Positions 1 through 13,600 of a stretch of 64,000 nt of DNA are shown piece after piece (position 1 is the stretch's first letter; every line of letters begins with the position of its first letter). Source of the stretch: Cricetomys ansorgei (Eukaryota; Chordata; Mammalia; Rodentia; Nesomyidae); assembly GCA_026225945.1 (NCBI GenBank), contig JAMJFZ010004031.1, positions 5,574,001 to 5,638,000 of the forward strand, written 5' to 3'. Position numbers and translations under genes: made by a program. The notes below the pieces were generated by a model. That model saw only the letters and a program-made list of their open reading frames with translations. It ran no database searches and was not told where the DNA came from.

Positions 1-730
1 ACTTATAGATATGTCAAGTATTTGCTGAGTTTTATGGCTTCGAACACCCAACAGTCTCAAGATCTTAGACTAGCTGGAGGATAATAAAAGAAAATCAAAT
101 ATCTACGAGTAACTTTAAAGATACCACATTTGCTAAATTTCCATGTATTTTTTGCTTTATAAATTATGCATAGTTTTTTGTGCCAAAAAATTTGGACCTA
201 CTGGGTCTTGGTAATAACCTGCAAATAATTTTGAAGTATTCAATCTTTCCAATATAATACACTAAAGGAATTTTAAATATAAAAATCTAGTAGTTATATA
301 GAGGTCACTGCTTTTTGAAGACAATTTTGGGGCACATAATTATCATAGGATAAATTAGTTTAAGAAGTCTCCACATTGGAAGGATAACGAGACCTCAAAC
401 CAGAAAGAGCCACCAAAAAAATAGAAGACAGGATAACACGAAACACTGAAAATATGCATATTGGTAATATACACTTATTTTTCTCTTAAAGTAAGGTCCT
501 GGAGGGAAATCCACTCCTCAAGAAACAAGAGTTTTTCTTTCACTATCACACCTGGAAAAAGATAGAGAATTACATCCTACACCAGAGCTCAGTCACCCAT
601 AAAGTCCACCATTTTCAGATCATGACAGAGGCTTCAGAATAGAGCTGGGATTCCCTGGTTCCTGCTGTGGTAGCCATTAGCTAGCATGAGACAGGTCTAG
701 TTCCACCACTCAGCGCTTTCTTCCTTTCTT

Positions 731-889
731 TCTTTTTTTTTTTTTTTCCTGAGACAGGGTTTCTCTGTTGTAACTCTGGCCAACCCTGGAACTCAACTCT
801 GTAGACCAGGCTGGCCTCGAATTCATAGAGATCTGCCTACCTCTGCATCCTGAGTGCCGGATTAAAGGCATGCGCCACCACTGCCTGGC
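731..889 (-). mobile_element. B1 SINE (7SL-derived), antisense
   Basis: The + strand starts with a T-rich run (the element's A-tail) followed by GAGACAGGGTTTCTCTGT at 751 and ends near GCGCCACCACTGCCTGGC. This is the reverse complement of rodent B1. It carries GTAGACCAGGCTGGCCTCGA, a B1 core motif. It supports a rodent source. Confidence 0.93.
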
Positions 890-1119
890 AGAGCCTATTC
901 TTAAGGACACAAAAGTTTTGTGGTTTTTCATAAATGACCTTTCCGTAGAGGCAATGTGACTCAAGAGGTCTTCAGTAACCACAGCTACTGTTTGGTCACA
1001 AAAAAAAAAACCAATCACTTTGCTCTCCACAAAGCAGAACTTCACACACCTATTTTCCTAGTTTGGTAGGATTAGAAGTATTGTCAGTGTCACAGGAATC
1101 TAAAATATGAAATTTAAAG

Positions 1120-1148
1120 CGCACGCGCACACACACACACACATATAT
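1120..1148. repeat. (CA)n microsatellite
   Basis: Alternating GCGCACGCGCACACAC followed by a short ATAT run; purine-pyrimidine alternating, intronic. Confidence 0.9.
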
Positions 1149-1378
1149 CTTTTATTTATTTTTAGTTAATGTTTTTGGTGAGATATTTACCAGGAATAAA
1201 ATGTTAGTGAGAATGGCTATCACTGTATCACTGTATCACCGTAGTGACTTGCTGTGTTTGGGGAAGGATTTTGAAGATATCAATAATTATGTTTTGCAGA
1301 AGTAGGCAGAAGTGAACTATTATTTCTTACGCAAATACTTATTTCATACTCAACATTTCCAATTGATTCTGCTTTAAG

Positions 1379-1678
1379 GCCCTCCGACATCTCCTGAAAG
1401 GCTCACATATACAGAAAGGACGAAATCCACGATCACACTTGACTGGAAAGAGCCCCGTAGTGACGGTGGCAGTCCTATCCAAGGATATATCATTGAAAAA
1501 CGCCGTCACGACAAACCTGACTTTGAAAGAGTGAACAAGAGACTTTGCCCGACCACATCATTCCTGGTTGAAAATCTTGATGAACATCAAATGTATGAGT
1601 TCCGTGTCAAAGCTGTCAACGGTATTGGCGAAAGCGAACCATCCCTGCCTCTTAATGTAGTCATACAGGACGATGAAG
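1379..1678 (+). CDS. Ttn: Ttn exon: Fn3 module D2-3
   Basis: One whole Fn3 module of 100 codons. It opens after the acceptor TTTAAG with codons PPTSPERL, carries [10 protein letters not shown] and ends [17 protein letters not shown]. The donor is G|GTATGG. Entry and exit are both phase 1. Confidence 0.95.
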
Positions 1679-4600
1679 GTATGGATTCCACATCCTAACA
1701 CTGTTAATCTACTTTATGGTGACTTGCGAGAATGTTCTTGAGACTTTGTTCCTCTTTTCCTTTGCAGTCCCACCAAATATTAAGTTGCGGCTGGCTGTTC
1801 GAGGAGACACTATCAAAGTTAAGGCGGGAGAGCCGGTTAACATCCCTGCGGACGTGACAGGACTCCCCATGCCTAAGATTGAGTGGTCCAAGAACGAAAA
1901 AGTGATTGAGAAACCCACTGATGAACTTAAAATAACCAAAGAAGAAGTATCCCGAAGTGAGGCAAAGACTGAGCTTAGTATCCCCAAAGCAGTCCGAGAG
2001 GACAAGGGCACCTACACGATCACCGCTTCCAACCGTCTCGGCTCCGTGTTCCGCAATGTTCACGTGGAAGTATATGGTGAGTGACTTGCCTCCTAACTGG
2101 CAAAGAAAGCCCCCTTCTGTTGAAGAACGACGTCTCAGTCCCCCCTGCTGTTCCTTTCCAGATCGTCCATCTCCACCTAGAAACCTCGCTGTTACTGACA
2201 TCAAAGCTGAGTCTTGCTATCTGACGTGGGACGCACCTCTAGACAACGGTGGCAGTGAAATTACCCATTACATCATTGACAAACGCGATGCCAGCAGGAA
2301 AAAGTCTGACTGGGAAGAAGTGACTAACACTGCTGTTGAGAGAAGATACGGGGTAAATGCTTCCGAATTTACACAGACTAACAGGACACAGTTCTGATTT
2401 GATAACATAACAGTTTATTGTAACTTTAGAATTTAACGATTAAACTCAAAATCCCATACAAGCAGCTATTTGTTACATTGGCATTTATCACTGCACACAT
2501 AACGCCACTTAGCAAATATTACTAACTGCTCTCTCTCACTCAAAATCCACTAGAAACTACAAAAAAAATGATGTCTCATTTTTAAAGGGTTTCTCTCTTC
2601 CTCTGTCTTTCCCATGATTTAAGTCTATGTGTTTACTTCTTATGCTGATCCGTCCCCCCCCAAATAAATTGAGTTTTTTAATAAGTAAAACATCAGTCCA
2701 AGTATATTTGTTCTGATTTCTTTATTCATCTAATTTCTAGATCTGGAAGCTTATCCCCAATGGTCAGTATGAGTTCCGAGTGAGGGCGGTGAATAAATAC
2801 GGAATTAGTGATGACTGCAAATCAGACAAAGTCATCATTCAAGACCCCTACCGCCTCCCTGGACCTCCTGGAAAACCAAAAGTCTTGGAACGCACCAAAG
2901 GGTCCATGCTTGTGAGCTGGACTCCTCCTTTGGACAATGGAGGGTCTCCAATTACAGGCTACTGGCTAGAGAAGAGAGAAGAAGGTGGTGCCTACTGGTC
3001 ACGTGTTAGCCGAGCACCGATAACTAAAGTGGGACTAAAGGGTGTGGAATTCAGTGTCCCACGTCTGATTGAAGGTGTGAAATATCAGTTTAGAGCCATG
3101 GCAATAAACGCTGCAGGAATCGGCCCTCCCAGTGAACCCTCAGACCCAGCGGTTGCAGGAGATCCCATATGTAAGTATGCTTTAACTCTAGGACTTGTTT
3201 CTAATGAATAGAGTAACTACAGAAATTTCTTTTAATTTTCTCATAATTTTATTAGGACCTTTCTTTGTGAAGTATGTACACATACACACACATAATAGTT
3301 TGTAAAGTCTTGAATGAAAGCCAGTGTTTATTCTAAAGAACATTGAGAATAGTTTTATTCAGAGTTTTTTCCTGGCTAGGGATGAAATATATTTAAATTT
3401 TCATATTGTAGGAAGTAAAATTTTCAGTTAAAATACACGATTGAATCTCTTCTGTAGGATCTCAAAAGTAAAATAGCTTTCACCAATGGTGTGCTTACAG
3501 AGTGTAGATCTAGCCAGAGATAGCCTTCTTTCCCAAGGGATTTGTTTGCTTTCTGTTTCTTCATTAATACTAACAGAAAATAGACTCTTTTATTTCTTAT
3601 AATATTAAAATTTAACTGCCTGAAAAAGTACAATAGAGTACACCAAATGTCTTATATAATTAAAGCATTATGGTATATATAAAAAAAATAGTATTCCATT
3701 ACTTCAAAATGTGATTTTGTTTGTTTATTCCTTATTAGACCCCCCTGGGCCACCTTCCTGCCCAGAGGTTAAAGATAAAACAAAATCAAGCATCTCACTA
3801 GCGTGGAAACCTCCGGCCAAAGACGGTGGCAGCCCAATCAAAGGCTACATTGTAGAAATGCAAGAGGAAGGTACCACGGACTGGAAAAAAGTCAACGAGC
3901 CTGACAAACTCCTGACTACCTGTGAATGTGTGGTGCCTAATCTGAAAGAACTCAGGAAGTACAGGTTCAGAGTGAAAGCTGTCAATGAAGCTGGGGAGTC
4001 TGAGCCAAGTGACACGACGGGAGAGATCCCTGCCACCGATATACAAGGTACTCACTCTGACTCAGCTGATGTGTTCACCTGTGGATCCAATTAATGCACT
4101 GGAGAAATATCAGTTACCTCTTTGACAGATGTTAGCTAACTGCTGTCCTATTAATCCTGGTATTACAGAGGTTCCAGAGGTCTTCATCGACATTGGAGCA
4201 CAGGACTGCCTGGTTTGTAAAGCTGGCTCACAGATCAGAATCCCTGCCGTCATCAAGGGACGCCCAACACCAAAATCATCCTGGGAATTTGACGGAAAAG
4301 CAAAGAAGGCAATGAAGGTAATACATCTATGATTTTCCTGTGTCTTTCATTGAGTAACCAGAAATAGTATTTATCAGTTAAACCATTAAACCACAGTATT
4401 AAACCAGAACTGTCTCCTTTTCTAATAGGATGGAATTCACGATATACCTGAAGATGCCCAGGTAAGAGGAGATAGCTTAATTAATTAAGAATATGATCGA
4501 CCTTGGTAACGCTATGGTCTTATTTAACATATGACTACAATTTTGTTCGTTTTGTACAGCTGGAGACTGCTGAAAACTCATCGATCATCGTTATCCCAGA

Positions 4601-7600
4601 GTGTACTAGAGCTCACTCAGGCAAATATAGCATCACGGCCAAGAATAAAGCAGGACAGAAAACGGCCAACTGCAGAGTTAAAGTCATGGGTAAGAAAGAC
4701 ATTCACAGTTGCTACAGAATCAAAGCAAATAGTTTCAGCATCTAAGGAGTGACGTTTACACTGTGGTTTCTAACCAACAGATGTACCAGGCCCACCCAAA
4801 GATTTGAAGGTTAGTGACATCACAAGAGGTAGTTGCCGACTTTCATGGAAGATGCCAGATGATGATGGAGGAGATAGGATCAAAGGCTATGTCATCGAGA
4901 AGAAGACTATAGATGGGAAAGCCTGGACAAAAGTCAATCCAAACTGTGGAAACACCACATTTGTGGTGCCAGATCTCATCTCTGAACAGCAATACTTCTT
5001 CCGTGTGCGAGCAGAAAACCGCTTTGGAATTGGCCCACCTGCAGAGACCATTCAGAGGACCACTGCCAGAGACCCGATATGTAGGTTTTAAAATCCAGGT
5101 TTAAAAAAAAATATGTTCTCAAGAATGAGCCAACATTATTAATAGCCATGCTTACTGATTCCTATACCTTCGTCTTACAGATCCTCCTGACCCTCCAATT
5201 AAACTCAAGATTGGTCTTATAACAAAGAACACAGTGCATCTGTCATGGAAACCTCCAAAGAATGATGGGGGCTCTCCTGTAACCCACTATATTGTTGAGT
5301 GTCTTGCTTGGGACCCTACTGGGAAAAAGAAAGAAGCATGGAGACAGTGCAATAAGCGTGATGTGGAAGAACTGGAATTTACTGTTGAAGATCTCATAGA
5401 GGGTGGAGAATATGAATTCAGAGTCAAAGCCGTCAATGAGGCCGGTGTCAGCAAGCCTTCAGCCACTGTTGGCCCTGTGATTGTCAAAGACCAGACATGT
5501 ACGTATTTAATCTAGAATTTCCTTCTTCCTATATTTCTAATAATATAGAGACAGGACATCCATCTATCAGAGTAGTCCCATGAACTACATGAAGGCATGG
5601 GCTATTCAATTACTTATTACCCTACCGTGGAAAGAATTAGCAAATGTCCTTCCATATTGCTTTTACTATAAACAAGACATGTCTAACTTCTTTCTTGTAA
5701 TTTTCTCTAAGGGAAGCTGCCTTGTCTATCAGAAATTATGGGAATTAAAAGGGGCAAAAGCAAGTAATTTACTTAGCACCTGCTAAGACAAATGTGTCTT
5801 TCCAACCAAAACTTTTGAAAAAAAGGCCATTTTAGTTTTGGGAGATAAGATGCACGTACAAATAAGTCTCTTCTAGTTATTGTTACCATCGCTACCATCA
5901 CTGTGTGTTTATTTGGTCTTGAAGATTGTGCCAATCCTTTTTTGCACGCTCATAATAAATTTATAGAAAATAGAAAACCGTTTGGGTTCTACCGGCAATT
6001 ATATTTCTTATAAAAAGTTCACACCAGAACCTCTGAATAAGCATGGAAATGACTTCATAACTCTGAAAGTTAGTAAAGAAAAACGTGACCAAAATGCTTT
6101 CTTTCCTTGCTGCCCTTTGTCAGAGTTTTCATGTGTCTAATGAAGCAAGATAAGGGAGAGGCAACAGGAGATGTGTAGATCCAGAGAAAGAGGGCAGTTC
6201 AAATGACATTAGAGAGAGACCCACTATTTATATTAGCTTGCACAGCTTTATAACCACAGTGAATTCCACTTTCTACTCTTTAGTGCTTTTTGCTCCTTAT
6301 GATAACATTTGTTCTTGGTGTTAATAACCTAGGTCCACCATCAATTGAGCTAAAAGAATTCATGGAAGTTGAAGAAGGAACTGATGTTAACATCGTGGCC
6401 AAAATTAAAGGTGTGCCATTCCCAACTCTGACCTGGTTTAAAGCTCTTCCGAAGAAGCCTGATAGCAAAGAGCCTGTTGTCTATGACACCCATGTCAACA
6501 AGCAGGTGGTGGATGACACTTGCACGTTAGTTATTCCTCAGTCTCGCCGGAGTGACACTGGCTTATATTCTATCACAGCTGTAAACAACTTGGGAACAGC
6601 ATCAAAGGAGATGAGACTAAATGTCCTTGGTAATGATTGCTCTGTTTCATTAAAACTACATTTTTTTTTAATTCATAAATACATTTTGGCTTTAAAATTA
6701 TTCAACTAATAAAACATTCTTCTTAAAAATCATTTTAGGTCGTCCTGGACCCCCTGTGGGACCTATAAAGTTTGAATCTATTTCAGCAGATCAAATGACA
6801 TTATCTTGGCTTCCACCTAAAGATGACGGTGGGTCTAAGATTACAAACTATGTCATTGAGAAGAGAGAAGCTAACAGAAAGACCTGGGTCCGTGTCTCCA
6901 GCGAACCTAAGGAATGCATGTACACCATTCCCAAATTGCTAGAAGGCCATGAGTATGTATTCCGAATCATGGCCCAGAATAAATACGGCATCGGGGAACC
7001 ACTTGACAGCGAACCTGAAACAGCACGAAATCTCTTCTGTAAGTAGGACAGCCATTTTCACAGATGATGTCACTCCTTTCTGTTTCCCTTTTGTAAATGA
7101 CTTCTCATCAATAACGTATGTTTCTCCCAGCCGTCCCGGGAGCTCCAGATAAACCAACAGTGAGCAGTGTGACTCGCAACTCTATGACTGTCAACTGGGA
7201 GGAGCCGGAATATGATGGAGGCTCTCCCGTGACTGGCTATTGGTTAGAAATGAAAGACACCACTTCAAAGAGATGGAAGAGAGTTAACCGAGATCCTATC
7301 AAAGCCATGACTCTGGGTGTTTCTTATAAAGTGACTGGTCTCATTGAAGGTTCTGACTATCAGTTCCGGGTGTATGCAATCAATGCTGCTGGTGTGGGTC
7401 CAGCAAGTCTCCCCTCAGATCCAGTGACTGCTAGAGACCCAGTCGGTAAGCCTTTAACCATTCTTTTAAAAAATAAATCTGTTTCCAAAAGTACCACGGA
7501 AATCAAGAATGCTGATGTATACTGGTTCTTTCCAGCTCCCCCTGGTCCTCCATTCCCCAAAGTGACAGACTGGACAAAATCATCTGTGGACTTAGAATGG

Positions 7601-10600
7601 TCTCCTCCATTGAAAGATGGTGGATCCAAAGTAACTGGATACATTGTTGAGTACAAGGAAGAAGGAAAAGAAGAATGGGAAAAGGTATCTAAAACATTCA
7701 TTAAAGAATTATGCTATGAATAAGTTTAATATGTTTATTCTCGAGACCATCTGTTCTTTCCTATGTTTTAGATTAAAAAATCAGAAAAGTAACTATTTAT
7801 GTCAAACTAATCAAGTCAGGAGTAGGCCCTATATTGGGTACCACAATAGTTATATAGAATAAGTTACAGCACTCAACGGCACAATATGATGACTATAGCT
7901 TACAATAATGTGTCATATGTTTTATTTTTTTAAAACTGGAAGGGTTTGAAATCTCTCAACAGGTGGAAATGGTAAGTATTTAAGGAGATGGAACTGTTTA
8001 CTACCAGCTATATATATATGCAATGAACTGTTATACTATGGGTAGATACAGTTGCGATGGATCAATTAAAAATAAAAATCAGGCATTTAAAAGTCAAGTC
8101 ATGTTATTCACTTATCTTTTGGTGATGAATCCTGGAAAGATGGAACAGACGAACAATACAGTTTTTTTTTCTATTACTCGCCACTAATTTTAAGCACAAT
8201 TCCTAGCAAATCAGTCACTCATTGTCTGTAATATCCGATTCCTAATGCCTCCTGAGTAGATAGGTAGTGAATGTACTTGAGACATTTAAATTTTAATATT
8301 TAACTTTTTATTTAAAATTTAATATTAAAGCAGCAATATTACATATTAGCTATAGTATACATGTTTATATTAGAAATACCCTCATTATAAAGTGTTTGTT
8401 ATTTTCCCCAGGGTAAAGATAAAGAAGTGAGAGGTACAAAACTAGTTGTGACTGGATTAAAAGAAGGAGCATTCTACAAATTCCGAGTGAGAGCAGTCAA
8501 TATCGCTGGTGTTGGGGAACCTGGAGAAGTCACAGATGTCATTGAAATGAAGGACAGAATTGGTAATTGCCAATACTTCTGCTAACTTATTGATATTTAT
8601 GCTATCTATCGAAAGATGGAAGTCACATTTTCCATTTCTAATTGTTTCCCAGTGTCACCCGACCTTCAGCTAGATGCCAGTGTCAGAGACAGAATAGTGG
8701 TCCATGCTGGAGGAGTGATCCGGATCATTGCCTATGTATCTGGGAAGCCACCTCCGACTGTCACCTGGGGCATGAACGAAAGAGCCTTACCTCAAGAAGC
8801 CGCCATTGAGACCACAGCCATTAGCTCATCCATGGTTATCAAGAACTGCCAGAGGAGCCATCAAGGTGTCTACTCTCTTCTCGCCAAAAATGAAGGCGGA
8901 GAAAGAAAGAAGACAATTATCGTTGATGTATTAGGTAAATACTTTCAATTTATCTATGCAACATCTTATTTTATCTTACTTTACTTTTTTCTTTCAAGAT
9001 AGGGTCTCACTGTGTAGTTCTAGTTAGCGAGGCTCACTGTGTAGGCCAGGCTGGCCTCAAACTCAAAGAGAACCACCTGCCTCTGAGTTCTAGGATTAAA
9101 GGGATGTACCACCACCACACCCAGAAATGCAACTTCTTTTGAATCAGCATTTTAATTATATCTACGCAACACTATGTTGTAATAAGACTGTGTTGTAAAT
9201 GTTTTGGAAAATAAGAAAACTCATTCAAAATTCTCGGTCCATTTTAGAATTTTTTTTTAAATGTTCCTCTTTGCATTTTTTTTATCCTACACGTATTCCA
9301 CATTATTGTACTCCTACTACACGTGAAGGTTTGTTTTAATTTTATTTTAACGTGTAGGGTGTTTTGCCTGCATATATGTCTGTGCAACATTTGTGTGCAG
9401 CGTTTGAGGAGGCCAGAAAATGGTGTCAGGTCCTCTGTAACTAGAACTGCAGATGGTTGTTAGTTACCATGTGTTTGCTGGGGAAAGCAAGGACTTCAGG
9501 TGCTTTTAACCGCTTAGCTACATCTCCATTCCCCTACGTGAAATCTTGTATGCTACATTTTTTTTTTACAAGACCTGCCACCTTAAGGACCTGGACTTTA
9601 TAAAAGCACCTTTCCTGGACTTTATAAAAGCATCTTTCCTAGCAATAACCATTTTCAGTCAGTACTTAGCACAAACTTACTTCATTTTAAAATATGATTG
9701 AGATCTAATCATATATATATTTAATTTAATTTATATACTTATTATATAAGTTATATATGATATAATAATAATTAAATATAATAAATATATAACAGAATTT
9801 ATATACTTATTATATATAAATAAATAGAGACAGGTAAGATATAGATGATAGAAATTATAGACAGAAAGACAGTTATGATTCAATATTGCCAATATATCCA
9901 AAAAAACCAACTTCATTAACAAGCACAAAATCTTATCTTCTTTAGTTCCACATTTTTGTCTCCACCCTGAAAATAGTGTAACATATTATTTAAGCATTGG
10001 AGATCAATGGCTTAAATTCTTTCCTGTTGTCTCAAGATGTTCCCGGACCTGTTGGAATACCGTTTCTCTCTGACAACCTAACCAATGACTCCTGCAAACT
10101 GACATGGTTCTCTCCAGAAGATGATGGAGGCTCTCCAATCACAAACTATGTCATTCAGAAACGGGAAGCTGACCGCAAAGCATGGACCCCCGTGACATAC
10201 ACAGTCACTAGGCAAAACGCTACTGTCCAGGGTCTTATTCAAGGAAAAGCATACTTTTTCCGAATTGCAGCTGAAAATAGTATTGGCATGGGCCCATTTG
10301 TTGAGACACCAAATGCACTTGTCATCAGAGACCCAATAAGTAAGTACAATTGAAAACAAGTTTATGGTTTTAACCACTTTGCTATTCATTTAATGCAACC
10401 ATGGTGTGCACATGAGTGTGTGCTTGAGTGTGTGTGTGTGTGTGTGTGTCTGTGTGTGTATATATGTGTGTGTATATGTGTGTGTACGTGTGTGTGTGTG
10501 TGTGTGTGTACATGCCATACATGTTATTCATTTGCTAAGCATTTAGGCAATTGTAAAGTATCTGATGTCATTGTGTTTTTGACTATGACAGAAATGGCAG

Positions 10601-13600
10601 GAATGTGTGAGTCATCAAATTCCTTTCCTGTATTCCGTTTTTTTTTAATGTTTCTCATTCAAAGATATAAATTTAAACTGAATTATTGTCCTACCTCTCA
10701 AAACTACTGACTCTAAAGCCCTTTTGTTACTTAGCCCAAATGAGGCTCTATTTCCTCATCTGTTGGTTGAGAACGCTGAGATCCTTAGATCCCTTTCTCA
10801 CTCTGACAGTTCTATGGTGAGAACGCTTTTGAGATTCATTGAAGCAGATGGTTTAGTTTTTAAACGTAATCCTCAGGACAGGGTATTTATGCCATTCATC
10901 TTCATTCTCACGGTGACACTCTTTTCATTGCAATAACATCTACAGCTGTACCAGAGAGACCTGAAGACCTGGAAGTCAAAGAAGTCACTAAAAATACTGT
11001 GTCTTTGACTTGGAATCCTCCCAAGTATGATGGTGGGTCAGAGATTATTAACTATGTCCTAGAAAGCCGCCTCATTGGCACTGAGAAGTTCCACAGAGTT
11101 ACAAACGACAACCTGCTCAGTAGAAAATACACTGTTAAAGGCTTAAAAGAAGGTGACACCTATGAGTACCGTGTCAGCGCCGTCAATATTGTCGGACAAG
11201 GCAAACCATCGTTTTGCACCAAGCCAATCACTTGCAAGGATGAGCTGGGTATGTGTCTGCTACAATTTATACTTTGAAAACGTCTACATTTATAGAATTA
11301 TCATATAGGACAGCAAAAAAAAATTACTCCTGTCTATAATTCTAAATTTTAGCTCCCCCAACACTTGACCTTGACTTCAGAGATAAGCTCACAGTCCGAG
11401 TTGGGGAAGCCTTTGCCCTCACTGGCCGTTACTCGGGCAAACCAAAGCCTAAGGTTGATTGGTTCAAAGATGAAGCTGATGTGCTGGAAGATGACCGTAC
11501 TCACATAAAGACCACTCCCACAACGCTTGCTCTCGAGAAGACTAAGTCCAAACGCTCGATTCTGGAAAATACTGTGTAGTTGTGGAGAACAGTACAGGCT
11601 CCAGGAAGGGTTTCTGTCAAGTCAATGTTGTTGGTAAGTTCTGTTTATCAAGAATAATAGACTCTTTGTCCTTTTAGACGCTGAGGTGATGATAATGGTT
11701 TGGGATACGATTTTCTTTTTTTTTCTGCAGACCGTCCTGGACCACCGGTAGGACCTGTTATTTTTGATGAGGTGACCAAAGAATACATGGTTATTTCTTG
11801 GAAGCCACCTCTAGACGATGGAGGAAGTGAAATTACTAATTATATTATTGAAAAGAAGGAGGTTGGTAAAGACGTCTGGATGCCTGTGACATCTGCCAGT
11901 GCTAAAACAACATGCAAAGTCCCTAAACTGCTTGAAGGAAAAGATTATATCTTCCGGATTCATGCTGAAAATCTGTATGGAATAAGTGACCCTCTGGTGT
12001 CTGACTCAATGAAAGCCAAAGATCGTTTCAGTATGTAATATGGTGGTGGTGGTTGGGGCGGGGACCCAATGCTTGACAGAATAAAAGATTTAAACTTTTA
12101 ATACATTTTGCTAACATCTGTTATAGGAGTTCCTGATGCACCTGAGCAGCCAGTTGTCACAGAGGTCACCAAAGACTCTGCTTTAGTAACCTGGAACAAG
12201 CCAAATGATGGAGGAAAGCCCATCACAAACTACATCCTGGAAAAGAGGGAAACTATGTCTAAGCGATGGGTTAGAGTTACCAGAGAGCCCATCCATCCAT
12301 ACACTAAGTTTAGAGTTCCTGATCTTCTAGAAGGATGCCAGTATGAATTCCGGGTTTCTGCAGAAAATGAAATTGGTATTGGAGATCCAAGTCCACCATC
12401 CAAACCAGTCTTTGCTAGAGATCCTATTGGTACAGTATTAAAGCATACATTCAGTTTTAATATTATCCAAGTTTTTCTGAGCTACTGTTTTAACTTCTCT
12501 TAATTTTTTTTATTATATAGCTAAACCAAGTCCTCCTATTAATCCTGAGGCAATAGACACCACGTGTAATTCAGTTGATCTAACTTGGCAGCCACCACGT
12601 CACGATGGTGGCAGCAAGATACTGGGATATATTGTAGAGTACCAGAAAGTCGGAGATGAAGAGTGGAGACGGGCCAATCACACTCCTGAGTCATGCCCTG
12701 AAACTAAATATAAAGTCACTGGTCTCAGGGATGGTCAGACCTATAAGTTCCGAGTGATGGCAGTCAATGAGGCTGGCGAATCAGACCCAGCCCATGTTCC
12801 TGAACCAGTTCTAGTAAAGGACCGACTTGGTGAGTGAGATGTTGTGATCTGTAATTGCAAAACTAGGTGTCTGCTGTATATGCTTTAATGTAGCATGCAC
12901 TATCTTTATTTCAGAACCCCCTGAGCTGATCCTTGATGCCAACATGGCAAGAGAACAACACATTAAAGTTGGGGACACCCTAAGACTTAGTGCCATCATC
13001 AAAGGAGTGCCGTTCCCAAAAGTAACTTGGAAAAAAGGAGACAGAGAGGCTCCAACAAAAGCACAAATTGATGTTACTCCAGTTGGAAGCAAGCTGGAAA
13101 TTCGTAACGCTGCCCATGAAGACGGTGGAATTTATTCCCTAACTGTGGAGAATCCAGCTGGTTCAAAAACTGTCTCAGTAAAAGTCCTGGTCTTAGGTAT
13201 GCACTTTAATACTTCATGCTATTAAAAAGACCCTCAAATACGTGTTTTTTTTTTTCTTGTCACTTATTTATTTATTAATACTTTTCAGATAAACCTGGGC
13301 CACCTAGAGATCTGGAAGTCAGTGAAATTAGGAAGGATTCTTGTTACCTTACTTGGAAGGAACCACTGGATGATGGTGGATCTGTTGTGACCAATTATGT
13401 GGTTGAGAGGAAAGATGTTGCCTCTGCCCAGTGGTCCCCTCTTTCAACCACATCAAAGAAGAAGAGCCATATGGCTAAACATCTGAATGAAGGCAATCAG
13501 TACCTCTTCCGAGTAGCTGCTGAGAACCAGTATGGACGTGGTCCTTTTGTTGAAACACCTAAGCCCATCAAGGCTGTGGATCCTCTCCGTGAGTTATTCT

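Larger units (their letters stand above)
1..1378. other. Titin intron (3' part)
   Basis: Non-coding. It holds an antisense B1 SINE (about 731-889) and a short CA repeat (1120-1148). It ends in an acceptor AG at 1377-1378. The upstream exon is outside the window. I see nothing else here. Confidence 0.85.
8935..10036. other. Titin intron with SINE remnants
   Basis: 1,102-bp intron holding an antisense B1-like element, an antisense B2, a 24-bp tandem duplication (9593-9640) and an AT-rich low-complexity block (9706-9825). Acceptor is CTCAAG. Confidence 0.85.

Noticed and set aside
5580..5786. Short intronic reading frame
   Set aside because: No recognisable domain or flanking splice signals; AT-rich chance frame.
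9593..9640. Tandem TATAAAAG motifs as an internal promoter
   Set aside because: The motif doubling comes from a local 24-bp duplication; no initiator, CpG content or downstream unit supports transcription.
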